A model generated the notes under the pieces. The model saw only the letters and a program-made list of their open reading frames with translations. It was not told the DNA's origin and ran no database searches. Shown piece after piece: positions 25,321 through 36,020 of a stretch of 64,000 nucleotides of DNA (position 1 is the stretch's first letter; each line of letters starts with the position of its first letter). Both the position numbers and the translations under genes were made by a program. This DNA is from Buxus sempervirens (taxonomy: Eukaryota > Streptophyta > Magnoliopsida > Buxales > Buxaceae), in the NCBI GenBank assembly GCA_947561395.2, contig OX387192.1, positions 32,633,520 to 32,697,519 of the forward strand. Direction: 5' to 3'.

Positions 25321-27970
25321 AGGAATGGTTTGGGAATCATGCAGGTACAGTCATCCACACATATTTTGGCCCAGTGGGGAAAGGGAATTACATTCAGCCT
25401 GAGTTGCAACCTCTACTTACATGCTTAAGAAGGAGGGATTTACACATTTGTGCATGGAAGGTGATGCAAATTCATTCTTCAGTTGGGAGGAAAGGAGTTG
25501 GGACCTTGGAGGTTTCTACACCTTATTCAGCAAGTTAAAGCTATTGCCCTTGTGTTGGATTAGTTCATCCAATAGGTGCCCAGGTTAACTAATGAGTGGC
25601 AGATAAGTTGTCTAAGGCCATAGCTAGGGGACACATTTTTTTTCTTTGGTATTTCAAATATGGAGGATTTGTAACTGGGTGGGTGGCAATTTTTGTTATT
25701 CCCGAAGAATAGAATAGGGTGTAAGTTTTTCCTTTTATTCTGGATGTTGCCATATTCTAGGATGTGGCACTTCTCTCTGTATATTCTCATTCTAATTTCT
25801 GTTTCAATAATATTTTATTCATTATCGACCCAAAAAGGATGCATACAAATTTTACTTGGGTTAGTGTTGTGCCTACGATCACAGGGGAGGAGAAAGATTC
25901 CACGATATCGAAAAGGAATAGGGTTGCTACTTATATTTTCAATCCTCTAGTTACAACCTTAACTCAATATATTAATGGAAAATTCTTAGGACATCCTTAC
26001 TGTACCATGGCCTCGTTGGTCCTAGATAAAATATAAGCCACACTCTATAATTTGATGCATGCTATGCTTCTTAATCTCTGACCCATATTATTAGATCATA
26101 TCATTTGTGATCAAGCTTGAGATTGAGGTTTGAGTCTGAGCGCAGCTACCTTGCAAAAGAAATGGAAAAAGAAAATGCCATGTTAGGTTTGCTGTGAGCC
26201 CACCCCTCATAGGTGCTTTAGTAGGACCTTTATCGACTTGTCATACTTTTTGATTTTTTGCGATCACGGTTGTGAACGTGCTATATCTAAGTTGTGTTAT
26301 GACCTGCTGATATTATGTATGATGGGATAGTTCTTTAAATATCCTGGCATTAAAAAGCACTTTATGTTGATGCTTTTTTAAATAGTCTTTAGATTTAATT
26401 TAATTGGAAGGATTATTGAACTTCTCACTGGAACCTATGTTCATGCAGATCAATTTCCTTTTTCTTTATACGAACAATTCCCTTAATTTTTACGTGCTCT
26501 TCAGAAACTCAGATCACCTTTTTTCAGGATTGTATCCTCTATCACATGATAGCATATTAAGTTAGGATTGAATTTTTATGTGCATTGAGTAGCTGAGAAT
26601 TCTTAACCCTGAATGACCACTGATCACTTCCCCTTTTGTCATTCATTGAATTTTGATAATTTCCTTCTTGGTTTTTTGGTTTCCAATGCTTGTCCACATC
26701 TGTTATGAACCTTTGCATCAGGAATGCAAGTCATTTTAGAAATATGTGTACGTTTCAGATTTGTTAACTGTATCTTGGCGAAGCCAATGGTTGCTTCTTC
26801 TTATAGGCTACCTTTGAGTAGATTAATGTGTGAAAAAGCTGAGAACAGCTCATCATTTTTGGACATCTGTTTTTTTTTTTTCAATGGGCACATACAGAAT
26901 ATGTCATCATTTTTTATTCACAAACTCTTTTGAGAGGGTATGTTTTTATATCTACTCCCATGTTGAAGTGGTTCAAATTCAGTTTAGTGGATATATTACC
27001 TTATTGTGATTAATAGGGAATTTTAATAATTATTCAAATTTTGACCAGACAATGAGCTGTCTTTTTATACAGGGATTACCGTGGCAATAGAACAGCTCTC
27101 TTTGATGGCATCGAGGAGGGTGGTATTAGGGCCTCCTCATCTTACTCCCATGAAATTGATGAGCATGATAATGATAGAGCTATGGATGGATTGCAAGACA
27201 GAGTCATTCTACTTAAGAGAGTAAGTTTCATATTTGCATGTAATGATTGCCAAATTGGAAAGGTAGTGAAATCTTCCATTATTCCCCTTGATTTTCAATT
27301 TTCTTGTGCCAGGGATATTGGAACAAAATTCCTTTTGGTTGGTAAAATTTCTTGGATAATACTGAGTGTCATCATATAAAACCTTCCACAGCAATGTAGT
27401 TCTTTGATTTTTTTTTTTTTTAATGTAGATCTGAGTTGCATGCACTTATACCAAGATAATCAAAATCACTCTTGCTTAAGTTTTTTTTTTTTCTCTCTTT
27501 TATGAGAACTTGAGAAGCAAACTGTTCTTAATCAATATCAAGTCTCTAATCTCTCTCTTCCCTATATTGCATTTCAACAGCTGACTGGTGATATTCATGA
27601 GGAGGTAGAGACTCATAATCGTGTGCTTGATGGCATGGTATGTGGAATGCAATCGATATTACCTCATTTAATTTATTTTTGTTGGAAGTTTTATTTTAAC
27701 ATGGGTTGTATCCATTCGTCAGGGTAATGATATGGATGCATCCAGAGGAGTACTGTCAGGAACCATGGACCGGTTCAAGACGGTAAGTGAATTGGATTGC
27801 CTTGATTTCTTTTATCGTACATTTTCTTCTTCAAGAGTGTGCTGTCGCTGAAATAAATAGCAAAACTCTCGTGATGACAGGTATTCGAGACCAAGTCGAG
27901 TCGGAGAATGTTTACACTTGTTGCTTCTTTCGTGGTGCTGTTCCTAATCATATACTATCTCACTAGGTGA
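21707..27970 (+). CDS. BET11: BET1-like SNARE (BS14/BET11 type), 5 exons, 122 aa
   Basis: Tail-anchored Qc-type SNARE of ER-to-Golgi and intra-Golgi transport (family knowledge). Exons: 21707-21720 (only 14 nt, MNSR plus two bases), 27073-27220, 27581-27637, 27723-27782, 27881-27970. All are GT-AG and total 369 nt, giving 122 aa, the length I recall for Arabidopsis BS14a. Seen: an N-terminal RGNRTALFDGIEEGG segment, the SNARE motif about 40-93, a basic KSSRR, and a C-terminal membrane anchor about 104-120 ending YYLTR. By eye, the ionic-layer position that is Gln in animal BET1 is H66 here, as I recall for other plant homologues. Intron 1 spans 5.35 kb and holds a LINE remnant and a 44-base poly-G run. 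The coding sequence shows no damage. Confidence 0.93.
24930..25640 (+). mobile_element. Degenerate LINE 3' fragment in intron 1 of the SNARE gene
   Basis: Around 24940-25130, reading frames resemble the zinc-binding domain at the C-terminus of plant LINE reverse transcriptases (C-x2-C, then SETMDHMFIFC and AEEIWGRL). After the poly-G run, short pieces such as VADKLSKAIA near 25600 resemble the RNase H tail of such elements. Stops and frameshifts break it throughout, so it is a dead 5'-truncated copy in the sense orientation of the host gene. The ends are not defined. Confidence 0.55.
25276..25319 (+). repeat. 44-base uninterrupted poly-G run
   Basis: The plus strand shows 44 consecutive G between TTTTA and AAGGAATGG, inside the LINE remnant. 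A homopolymer this long is rare in plant DNA. It could form G-quadruplexes, or be a sequencing or assembly artefact such as dark-cycle poly-G. Confidence 0.9.
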
Positions 27971-29350
27971 TCCATGGTTTATAGGGTACAACCCCAGGTT
28001 CATCAGAACTATGCAGAAATACTTTCAACATTTTATGACAACAAATGGTAAATTCAGCCTGTAAAGTATTTTGCTATGTCAGTTTATATGAATGCATGTT
28101 GAATATCAATTTTGGATGTGTTGAATGTCAGCCACTGAGTGGTAAAGCTCTTTTTGTTTATCTTCGTCTCTGTTTTGAGAGTGCATCTCGGTGTTAAAGC
28201 CGTCCATTAACTAGCTCATATTGCCTCTGTGTCAGCTTAGCTTTGGGCCATTTGATTTTGGTTGGGTTGGGCCCGAACTGACCAAAAGGACTCCTAAGCT
28301 CCTTGACTGCCCTCGCTGTTTATTCTGTTTACACTGGTGCAATATCTACATTTTTTAACTATGCAAGGTTCTTAAAATTGTGTACACAGAGTGTACCTCT
28401 TAACACAGTTGCGAGATGAGGAGTTTTAACACCACCACCACCACCATCTAACGGATTTTGGTAAAATGCTGACTGCTGTAGCTGAATGCAAGTCGGATGT
28501 GAACATGTGTTTATCAATGCCGCCCTTATCTCTCTCGATCTCGCTTTGGTCGTGTCTGAGTTTAACGAGGTGACCCAATAGGGGGCCATCAGGTTGAAAT
28601 CATCTGCTGTGGCTACCTGTTGCAAACCCTGCTGCTGAGTGTGATGCTACCCTTTTCTCTCTCACGGCCAATGTTTTTCCACATGACAATGTTTGCTACC
28701 TGTAGCAAACCTTGCTATTGCTGCTATATGTGACAACATCTCACTCAGGCGACAATGTTTACTGCCTGTAGCTACAACAGACCTTGCACCTACTTGTACT
28801 TCCAATCTACTCTCATCTAATACTCACGCTTCTTGAAATTTAGCGAACTAGTGTCAAGTAAGCCTTTCCATTCACTAGCTCACAATGGCCCAATAAGGTA
28901 CTTTAACCTTCTTTTTTTTTTTGGGGTACCACCAACCAACTAGTATCTGATGTGCCCCCAACCTATTAGAAATTGATTTGGAAATTTTCCAGCGAAGATT
29001 TTAATAATCTTTTAAGACAATATACCATGATAATAATAATAATAAATCTTTCTCCTAAACCTAGATTTTGTAGTGTAGATTGATTCTTAAGAGAAGTAAA
29101 AGCTCGGAAGGAATAAAAAATGAATTGAAATTACAGGATCAGACATGGTTTTGAATTTGGATCGATCTTGATTGAAGAAAGGGTTTTACTATTTTTCTCA
29201 TACAAATAGATATTTTTATATTGAGATATGGATTTCGTCCCTTCGGAATTTATAGTGAAGGAATATCTATATTGAGATGTAGATATTCTCAAATATATAT
29301 TTTTTTAAACTTTAATATATTGATTGTTGTTTTTGACGTACAAAGTGCTT
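27971..29350. other. Intergenic, 3' of the SNARE gene
   Basis: Begins with the probable 3' UTR of the BET1-type gene. No gene is supported. A loosely repeated motif (gacaatgtttgctacctgtagc and a variant) occurs near 28690 and 28750, and a short CCA repeat at about 28430-28446. Confidence 0.4.
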
Positions 29351-29599
29351 GTACCGATAGGGTTGAAGTTGTCTGCCGTCAGGTTGGTGTGGCAGATGAT
29401 GCAGCCACCATTGGATTCTGCCACATGTAGCATTCAACGGCAACTGCTACTTCAATGTGAAAAGTTATTGAGGTGACATTTCACTAAAAAATGTGAAGTG
29501 AGCAGCTGTCGTTGGATGCTACATGTGGCAGCGTCCAACGGTTGTTGCATATTCTGCCGCACCAACCCGGCAGCAGACGATTTCATCCCATGCCGATAC
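29351..29599. mobile_element. Foldback/MITE-like element, copy 1 (about 249 bp)
   Basis: Nearly the whole segment is an imperfect inverted repeat. The left arm begins gtaccgatagggttgaag and continues through ctgccacatgtagcattc; the right arm read in reverse gives gtatcggcatgggatgaaat through ctgccacatgtagcatcc. A short A-rich loop lies near 29460-29485. There is no coding capacity. A related element of similar length lies at about 33838-34084. Target-site duplications were not resolved. Confidence 0.75.
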
Positions 29600-29745
29600 T
29601 ATTCATTAAAGCTTTGTTCGTGATTCACGCACTAAGAAAAGTTTCTCTTTTCATCAAAAAAAAAAAAAAAGAAAAGAAAAGTTTCTCTTTTTGCATTGCA
29701 GTTAAAAAAAACGATAATATATTATAAATTTATTACTGTATATTT

Positions 29746-30770
29746 TTGTTTACACCCTCCGCAGACCGGCAAATAAGGAAAGGCCACGTGGCAATGACAT
29801 GGCCTGATTTCACCATATATGACACATCAACAGCCACATAAGCCAAGATTTCAGACGATGCCACGTAAGCACAAAAGGCAACTACTTTTTATAGAAGATC
29901 GGCCAACATGATGAGCGAAGAAGTTACTCACTTACGATCGTGGTAGGGAAGTAGTTTCTCATGAACAGAAGACAGCAAGGGAATAACCTCCATAAAGATC
30001 GTGCAAGAATGGAACGTTGAGCAATCGTCAGTGAATGGCTATAAAAGGCATAAATTCGAAGAGCTCGAGGACAACCTCCATCAAAAAACCGCAACCGGTT
30101 ATCGTAATTGAAATTTGATCATCCGTGATCATTATCCCGTCTCCTACACTCAAACTGTAGCAAGAAGGATAGCTTAGGACTTCTCTCACTGCTTTCAGTC
30201 GCAGTGACACTCTAGACCCCTATTTACTTCGATTGATGTCAGGACCCTGCCACCGGCGACTAGGTTGAGGCCGCCCCTGTATCGCGATTCTGTACTCCGA
30301 CTACGGCTACAAGATTCCGAGCAACCGGTCCCGAGACTGACTTCGATCAAGCCAAGTGACTCACGGACTTTCGACTAAATAGCAATCCTAGGTGAACCCC
30401 CGAGTTTATCTTGTTAATAGCCGCCCCTAAATCCTTTCCTTATACTCCAATCACGGTTGTAAGGACAAGAAAGACCGGTCCTGTTGATCTCAATGACTTT
30501 CTCTTTTTCAATTATTTTTGAGGTTATCTTTTGTAATCTACGGTCGTGTTTCATCAGCCGATTTTCTAATAAAGTGTTGCGCCATTGATTGCTCTTACTT
30601 TCAAACACGTATAAGAACCCAAACGAAAACCGAACCCCTAGTCTTCATTCTATCGCCTGACCGGTTTTATTACAGGTGACTTGCAGTACGACTAGACTGA
30701 CTTTGGTTTAGACTCGGAATAGGTGCCCGGGATCAGGATCCGACCCGAAATCTTCGTATCAATTGATACT
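29746..30770 (+). mobile_element. Possible LTR or pararetrovirus-like promoter segment
   Basis: Base composition is higher in GC than the flanks. A TATA box (ctataaaaggcataa at about 30040) follows a stretch with ccacgtaagcac at about 29862, an arrangement seen in plant LTR and caulimovirid promoters. The right end, cttcgtatcaattgatactgg at about 30755, resembles a decayed initiator-Met tRNA primer-binding site (normally near tatcaattggtatcagagc). Two diverged repeats beginning gccgcccct lie at about 30270 and 30420. No coding domain follows, so a solo LTR or a fragment is more likely than a full element. Ends are approximate. Confidence 0.35.
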
Positions 30771-31831
30771 GGCATGCCCACGCAGAGACATATCATTAAC
30801 ATCGCCATGTGTCCAACCCGGCCAAATTTTGGAGGAACAATTTCATACTAATGTTAACAAACATTAAAAAAAGTGAATGATAGGAAAAACATTATGGGTT
30901 GATGCAATAGCCTTTTTTTTGTAGTTCACACCATATGTCTTGGTCTAACGATTGCCTATAAAAAAAATGAGACTTCTCAATATTGAAATTGTAATAGTTT
31001 GATTTTTTAAATTATTATTATGTTATTTTAGAACACAAATTAAATATTATTCTGTTAGGGACACGATTTAATTTCACTTGAGACTATTGAAATTAATAAT
31101 TTTAATATTATGATGGGATGTATTAAAGGAATTTTCTTGGACTTATTAGATGTTATCAATATTCATCTATAGGATTGAGTTCTTTTCAAATGGTGTAATT
31201 GGTATCTTGAGTTCATGGGTTGGTGAGTTGTGATCATACCACTTTATATGACCAAAGACCAAGATGTGACACAATTCTTGGAAATAGGCATCAACTTTAG
31301 TAATGCAAAAACAATTAATGCATGTCTTTGTGGCTTTAATTCCTAGAAAGTAGCTAGTGTACACACCCAAAATTTCTAATAGCAAATTTAAATAAACTCT
31401 TGAATCATGCATCTTTGGCCTAGAGACAGCCACTTGGTATATTTTGCTTTGCGCATTGGAGAGACTTATTTAGCATTTTTTTTATTTGAGATTTGAGACA
31501 AATGAATAACAAAGGATGTCCTTGTGGCCGGCTTGCATTCCTTGAAAGTACCGTAAGGAGACCAAAGATTCTTACTTTACGATAATTATAAAAAGGTCCT
31601 GCTACTATACAGATAACTTTGAATTCATCATATGGTTCTTTCGAGAGAACTATTTTGGCATATTTTGCATGACGCATATTTTGATGGTCCATATTATATA
31701 AATCTTTTTTTTTTCCTTTAATATAAAAACATAAAAAAAATAATAATAAAATAGATTAATTGCTAAATAATGATCTCGTCCCCACTTTTTGTAGGAAATT
31801 AAATTATTATATTTCCTACTACCTTTCCAAC

Positions 31832-31839
31832 TATAAAAG
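31832..31839 (+). promoter_or_regulatory. TATA box of DEFL copy A
   Basis: TATAAAAG within ctataaaaggatagaaag, 63 bases upstream of the ATG at 31895. The same block (tataaa, spacer, atagaaggct) precedes copies C (40985) and D (41924) and is mutated in E (about 44473) and F (about 48255). Confidence 0.65.
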
Positions 31840-31894
31840 GATAGAAAGCTGAACACCATCAACCTGTGCTGGTGCTCATATCTCTCTTAAGTTA

Positions 31895-32394
31895 ATGGCG
31901 CGGGGAGAGTGCTTGTTTCCGGCTGCCTTCATCCTTTTATTGCTTCTTGTTGCTACAGGTAATTCCTATTCACTTTCTGTTTGTCGTTTTTAATACAAAA
32001 CTTAGCAATCGCATTGAAGAATGATTGATAAACAAATCTTGATAGTAGCACCTGAAAACCAGCTTCTTTTACCTTGCATGATAATGTTTTAAGTTTAGAA
32101 AATACATATGAAAAACATATAAATGTCATCTTCACTTTGACATACCCAGCTCATCCTAAAACAAAATTTAATTTTACGTTTTTTTTCTTCTTATTCTTTG
32201 GTGCAGTAAAAGAGATGGGGCCTAAGGACGTGGAAGCCAGATCTACAGAAGGTTATTTTAGGAGCACAAGGTTACGCGGAATATGCACAAGGAACAAAAG
32301 ATGTCTTGGTGCTTGTCGCTGGAAACACAAAACTCACGGTTTTTGCCACGATCATGATTGCTGGTGCAGAAAAAAAGAAACATCCAATCCATGA
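31895..32394 (+). CDS. Defensin-like peptide precursor, copy A (intact), 2 exons, 83 aa
   Basis: Secreted cysteine-rich peptide; defensin-like families act in antimicrobial defence or reproductive and cell signalling, and the role of this one is unknown. Exon 1 (31895-31958, 64 nt) encodes a hydrophobic signal peptide, AAFILLLLLVAT after a short charged start. Exon 2 is 32207-32394, with a GT donor, gtgcag acceptor and phase 1, the standard plant DEFL arrangement. The mature part carries C48-x5-C54-x3-C58-x9-C68-x4-C73-x1-C75. The CxxxC, GFC and CWC elements match the cysteine-stabilised alpha-beta core of plant defensins (C2-C7), but the outer C1 and C8 are absent. The peptide is strongly basic. 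The promoter has a good TATA box. This is the best-preserved member of the array and likely functional if expressed. Confidence 0.82.
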
Positions 32395-33469
32395 CCAACT
32401 TTTTCTAGATTTTCAATGAGTAATACTTCTTTAGTACTTTGGTCTCTTGTAAAAATAGAATAAGGATTCATTGTTTGTCTTAATTGTTTCTGGTAGGCAA
32501 AATAATTTAATGATAACGGCTATTCCGAATTTACAACAAAACCATTTCTAGACAACGGCTGTTCATTCTTGCTCTCAAAGCAAATTGAATTTCCCCATAT
32601 GCATTGCATTCTAATTTCTAACAAATAATCATTACACACAATCGACTTCGGCCTGGAGTTGGTTGCATCGTCGGCCACATCTTTTTTAATCACTAATAGC
32701 ATCAAATATCGACAATGGCACCACCATGAGTGAAATCTGCAACCAATGCAAGAAGACGGTTGGTTGTTCGAATTCTATCTATAAGTAGTTAATTAGATAG
32801 CCTGTCTTCATTTGCAGAGGTCTTTGGCTAATTAACTTTATACGAATTCCACCCAGCTCAACTGAGTTGTGTCCCCATCTCTTCCTTGTTATTAATTGAG
32901 TTCTCTACGATCATATCAAGCCCAGTCCCATTGCAGAAGCACTTGCATATATAGTTGTTGTGCAAGCCTTTTTTTTTTTTTTTGGTTTTGTGTGTGCGTG
33001 GCTAAATTCGAGTATAAAACTCCTATTCTAGTTGATGAGAAATATCTTAATTAATCATTTATCCATGTTATTGATTTGAAATAAAATTGATTATAATGTG
33101 AATTACTATGTGAAACGATTTCACATAAAACAAGGGTTTTGCAGAACCTAGCCTGAATGTGACGTCCCTATATGTTGAAACTGATTGGAGGGATTGTAGT
33201 TTTGCAATCAGGATAGGGTTTTATACTCTGTAACCATTTTTTTACAAATTTAATTTTTTACAAATATTTTAGTAAAGGAACTCCCATTATCCGTGCCAAA
33301 TCATGTTTTTATGTTTATTTTGATTTTCTCTTTACTTTTGCTATTTATTCTTTCCAACACACACAATGTACATATAGATTTTATATTTGATCTCTTTCAT
33401 ATATCCAATTCATTCTAACAAAAAATACAAGATTTATCTTTTTCGTTCTCTGGTATGGAAATGGAAAAG

Positions 33470-33636
33470 AGATGGGGGTGACATTTCCCGGTTGGGAAAA
33501 GACCATCTCGTATAGAGGACGCTGCACCAAGACAAAATTATGCCGTCGAACTTGTAACCGGCTGGTTTGTACGAGAGGTGGTGGTTGCTTTGATCATGAT
33601 TGCTGGTGTAGAAAAAAATTAAAGACAAGGAAATAG
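33470..33636 (+). pseudogene. Defensin-like copy B, exon 2 only
   Basis: An open exon 2 follows a possible aaaag acceptor and starts EMGVTFPGWEK. It encodes seven cysteines: C-x5-C-x3-C, then two cysteines within or closing the loop, then DHDCWC, followed by a basic tail RKKLKTRK and TAG. No signal-peptide exon is found upstream. Sequence left of about 33170 matches the 3' flank of copies A and D, and sequence from about 33175 matches the middle of the copy C intron, so exon 1 was removed by a deletion or recombination. Probably non-functional unless a distant first exon is used. Confidence 0.7.
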
Positions 33637-33837
33637 CCGCTGTTAAATTTTTCTATTGATGGTTGATTAGTAGTACTTCTCTGTTAGCTTTGATGGGTTG
33701 TAAGAACCAAATAAAGATACATCAACCTTGTGTTATTTTAATGTTATTGCTTATGTTGTTTAAGATACATAATTTCCTTCTTGTTTGTCTTTGTTAATCA
33801 CCATCGTCTTTATTACACAAATCGGGATGTGTCCTAC

Positions 33838-34084
33838 ACCCCGACACGGGTTGAAATCGTCTGCCGCCTTTAATGGGATGGAATCGTCCACGGCATGAAA
33901 ATGCGGCAGACGATACCACCGCAATTAATGTGAACCAGCTGCTCCCATCCCATGGTTCACATTTTTCATATTTTTTAATGTGAAAAAACAACTCACATTA
34001 AAAAATGTGAGCTCTGGAGGGCGGTATCATATGCCACATCTTCATGCGGTAGGCGAAGATGCGCCAGACGATTTCATCCCGCCT
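33838..34084. mobile_element. Foldback/MITE-like element, copy 2
   Basis: Imperfect inverted repeat. The left arm contains gggttgaaatcgtctgccgc at about 33848; the right arm, reversed, gives gggatgaaatcgtctggcgc near 34082. An inner palindrome, tttttaatgtgaaaa with aaaaaatgtgagc, lies at about 33970-34010. The terminal motif is shared with the element at 29351-29599, so both belong to one family. It separates DEFL copy B from the AHL gene. Confidence 0.6.
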
Positions 34085-34739
34085 TTAATGTGAGGCAGAC
34101 GGAGCATCGTGCCGTCTCCTGCACATTAAAGGCCACATACGAACATTGCATGTGGGTCCCACAAGCCATATATTTTTTAAATAATTTTTTTTAATTGGTG
34201 GGTGCAGGAAATTTGTTCCGGATGATACAGCCTAGAAATAGAGTCCATGTGATTTTCAGAATATTCCCCTCTAAGCCGATCACAATTCCCTTTCGGAATT
34301 TGTTATTTTGAGCTATGACAAAACCTAAGGAGACAGGCAGCATCAAGGCTATGAGAACAAAAGAATTCAACTGAATCATTGCCGGAACTGTTATTTTCTC
34401 ATTCCTCATTCTTTTATTACTGTTAAAAGAGTCATTCTAGAACGACCGCAGCTGAAAGGACTAGAATTTATTTAGATTTATTATACACTTTCTTGATCTT
34501 TCAGCTTCTGATCTTTATCTCGCCCCCATTTACTTCCGTTGTTTCTTTGATCTTATCTGCAACTTTAAAAATTGATAATTATCGACAGATCGATACGGTG
34601 AATTATTCTTTTTCTGATTAGTTCCACATCTGTGATCGGAGCAATAAAGATTCTTTTTGAGTTCCCTTCTGTTAGTTGGCTATCTGGTTGTGCTAAATCT
34701 TCAGCACTGGCTAACCGGTGGTGGACTGGGCAGGTTGGT

Positions 34740-35537
34740 ATGCCGGGAACGGAACCGGCATCTCTTTCACCGGCGTTCAGAAACCACGGTCTTGACATGC
34801 CTTCGTTGAACGAAAGCAGAGGAAGCAGTGGCGGAGGAGGAGACGATGAAGAAGAAAGAGACAACGGTGATGAATCACAAGAGGGTGGTGCAGTCGACGT
34901 CGGAACCCGTCGAACAAGGGGCCGACCACCAGGGTCTAAAAACAAGCCAAAACCGCCGATCTTTGTGACCAAGGACAGCCCGAATGTGATCCGAAGCCAC
35001 GTGATGGAGGTGGCAGGCGGATCCGATGTTGCAGAAAGCATTGCGCAGTTCGCAAGAAGGCGGCATCGAGGCGTCTGTGTACTCAGCGGGACTGGTGCCC
35101 TGGTAAACGTAACTCTTAGACAACCAGCTGCACCAGGTGCGGTAGTGGCGCTGAACGGAAGGTTCGAGATACTGTCACTGACTGGTTCTTTCCTGCCTGA
35201 ACCATCCCCACTTGGATGGACTGGACTGGCGGTTTACCTTGCAGGCGGTCAGGGGCAGGTGGTGGGTGGGAGTGTGGTGGGTAAGCTTCTTGCGGCTGGT
35301 CCGGTCATGTTGATTGCAGCAACATTTTCGAACGCTACATTCGATAGGTTGTCACTTGAAGAGGATGACGACGGAGGCGGTGGCAGGCAGGGGCATGTAG
35401 GTGGTGGTGCAGGAAGCTCACCACCTGCAATTAGGAGCAATGGGGGGCGGCTGCTGCACCCATATTCACCGCCGCCGAATCTTCTGTGCAATAGTGGACT
35501 TCTGAGTCAGGAGGAGGCTTCTTGGGGTCATGCTTGA
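34740..35537 (+). CDS. AHL: AT-hook motif nuclear-localised (AHL) protein, single exon, 265 aa from the first ATG
   Basis: Nuclear AT-rich DNA-binding factor; clade A AHL proteins form trimers through the PPC domain and regulate growth, flowering and senescence (family knowledge). Seen: a Gly/Asp/Glu-rich N-terminus, a type I AT-hook R60-G61-R62-P63 followed by PGSKNKPK, then a PPC/DUF296 domain about 73-205 with [14 protein letters not shown] and [12 protein letters not shown], and a Gly/Pro-rich tail. Intronless, as usual in clade A. Odd point: related proteins (AHL19/20) begin MANxWWTxQ, and here the same block is in frame upstream, but its first codon is CTG (34707) with G at -3 and G at +4. 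A CUG start (276 aa) or an unseen 5' exon are alternatives to the ATG at 34740. Otherwise intact. Confidence 0.88.
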   Translation: MPGTEPASLSPAFRNHGLDMPSLNESRGSSGGGGDDEEERDNGDESQEGGAVDVGTRRTRGRPPGSKNKPKPPIFVTKDSPNVIRSHVMEVAGGSDVAESIAQFARRRHRGVCVLSGTGALVNVTLRQPAAPGAVVALNGRFEILSLTGSFLPEPSPLGWTGLAVYLAGGQGQVVGGSVVGKLLAAGPVMLIAATFSNATFDRLSLEEDDDGGGGRQGHVGGGAGSSPPAIRSNGGRLLHPYSPPPNLLCNSGLLSQEEASWGHA

Positions 35538-36020
35538 CAACTTCACTGAAGAAAACATGGGAGGAGAATGTAAGATTGAGTGGGAATTCACACCTGTATA
35601 AAAAAAATAAAGCAAGAAAAGATTGAAATAAGCCATGGCTCCCACATGTTCTTCTTTCCTTCTGTTCTAATGCGAAGAAGATTATTCTGTCTTCGTTTTG
35701 TTTAACTTTCAAAAACTGGAATGGGTTTTGGAGATTTGCAGAACAAAGTAGCTATACATATCTGTGGACTTGTACCTAAAGATTTTAAACTAACCTTAAA
35801 GAGAATGGTTGGTGGTGCAACTCCATCTTTTGACTGGTCTCGGAGGGATTGCCCTCCTCCTGAGTTTTTTTTTTTTAGCACATCACGCGTGACATGAGTT
35901 AAAGTCCTCCTCATCCTCCTGAGTTGAAGTCCTCCTCAGCCTCCTGAGTCGAAGTGCCCAAACTTGAGTTCTGTAGACCTGAAACTCCGTTTAGCACATC
36001 ACGCGTGACATGTTAGAAAT
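35538..36020. other. AHL 3' flank
   Basis: Probable 3' UTR of the AHL gene, then spacer with a repeated phrase: cctgagttgaagtcctcctca and variants at about 35890-35960, and tagcacatcacgcgtgacatg at about 35876 and 35992. No gene is seen. Confidence 0.5.

Noticed and set aside
34632-34739. Upstream extension of the AHL ORF to a GTG at 34632
   Set aside because: GTG initiation is not expected in plants and the residues before ANRWW show no AHL similarity; only the CTG at 34707 is worth considering.
34565-35041. 158-aa minus-strand ORF antisense to AHL
   Set aside because: A shadow of GC-rich AHL coding sequence with Ser/Pro low complexity.
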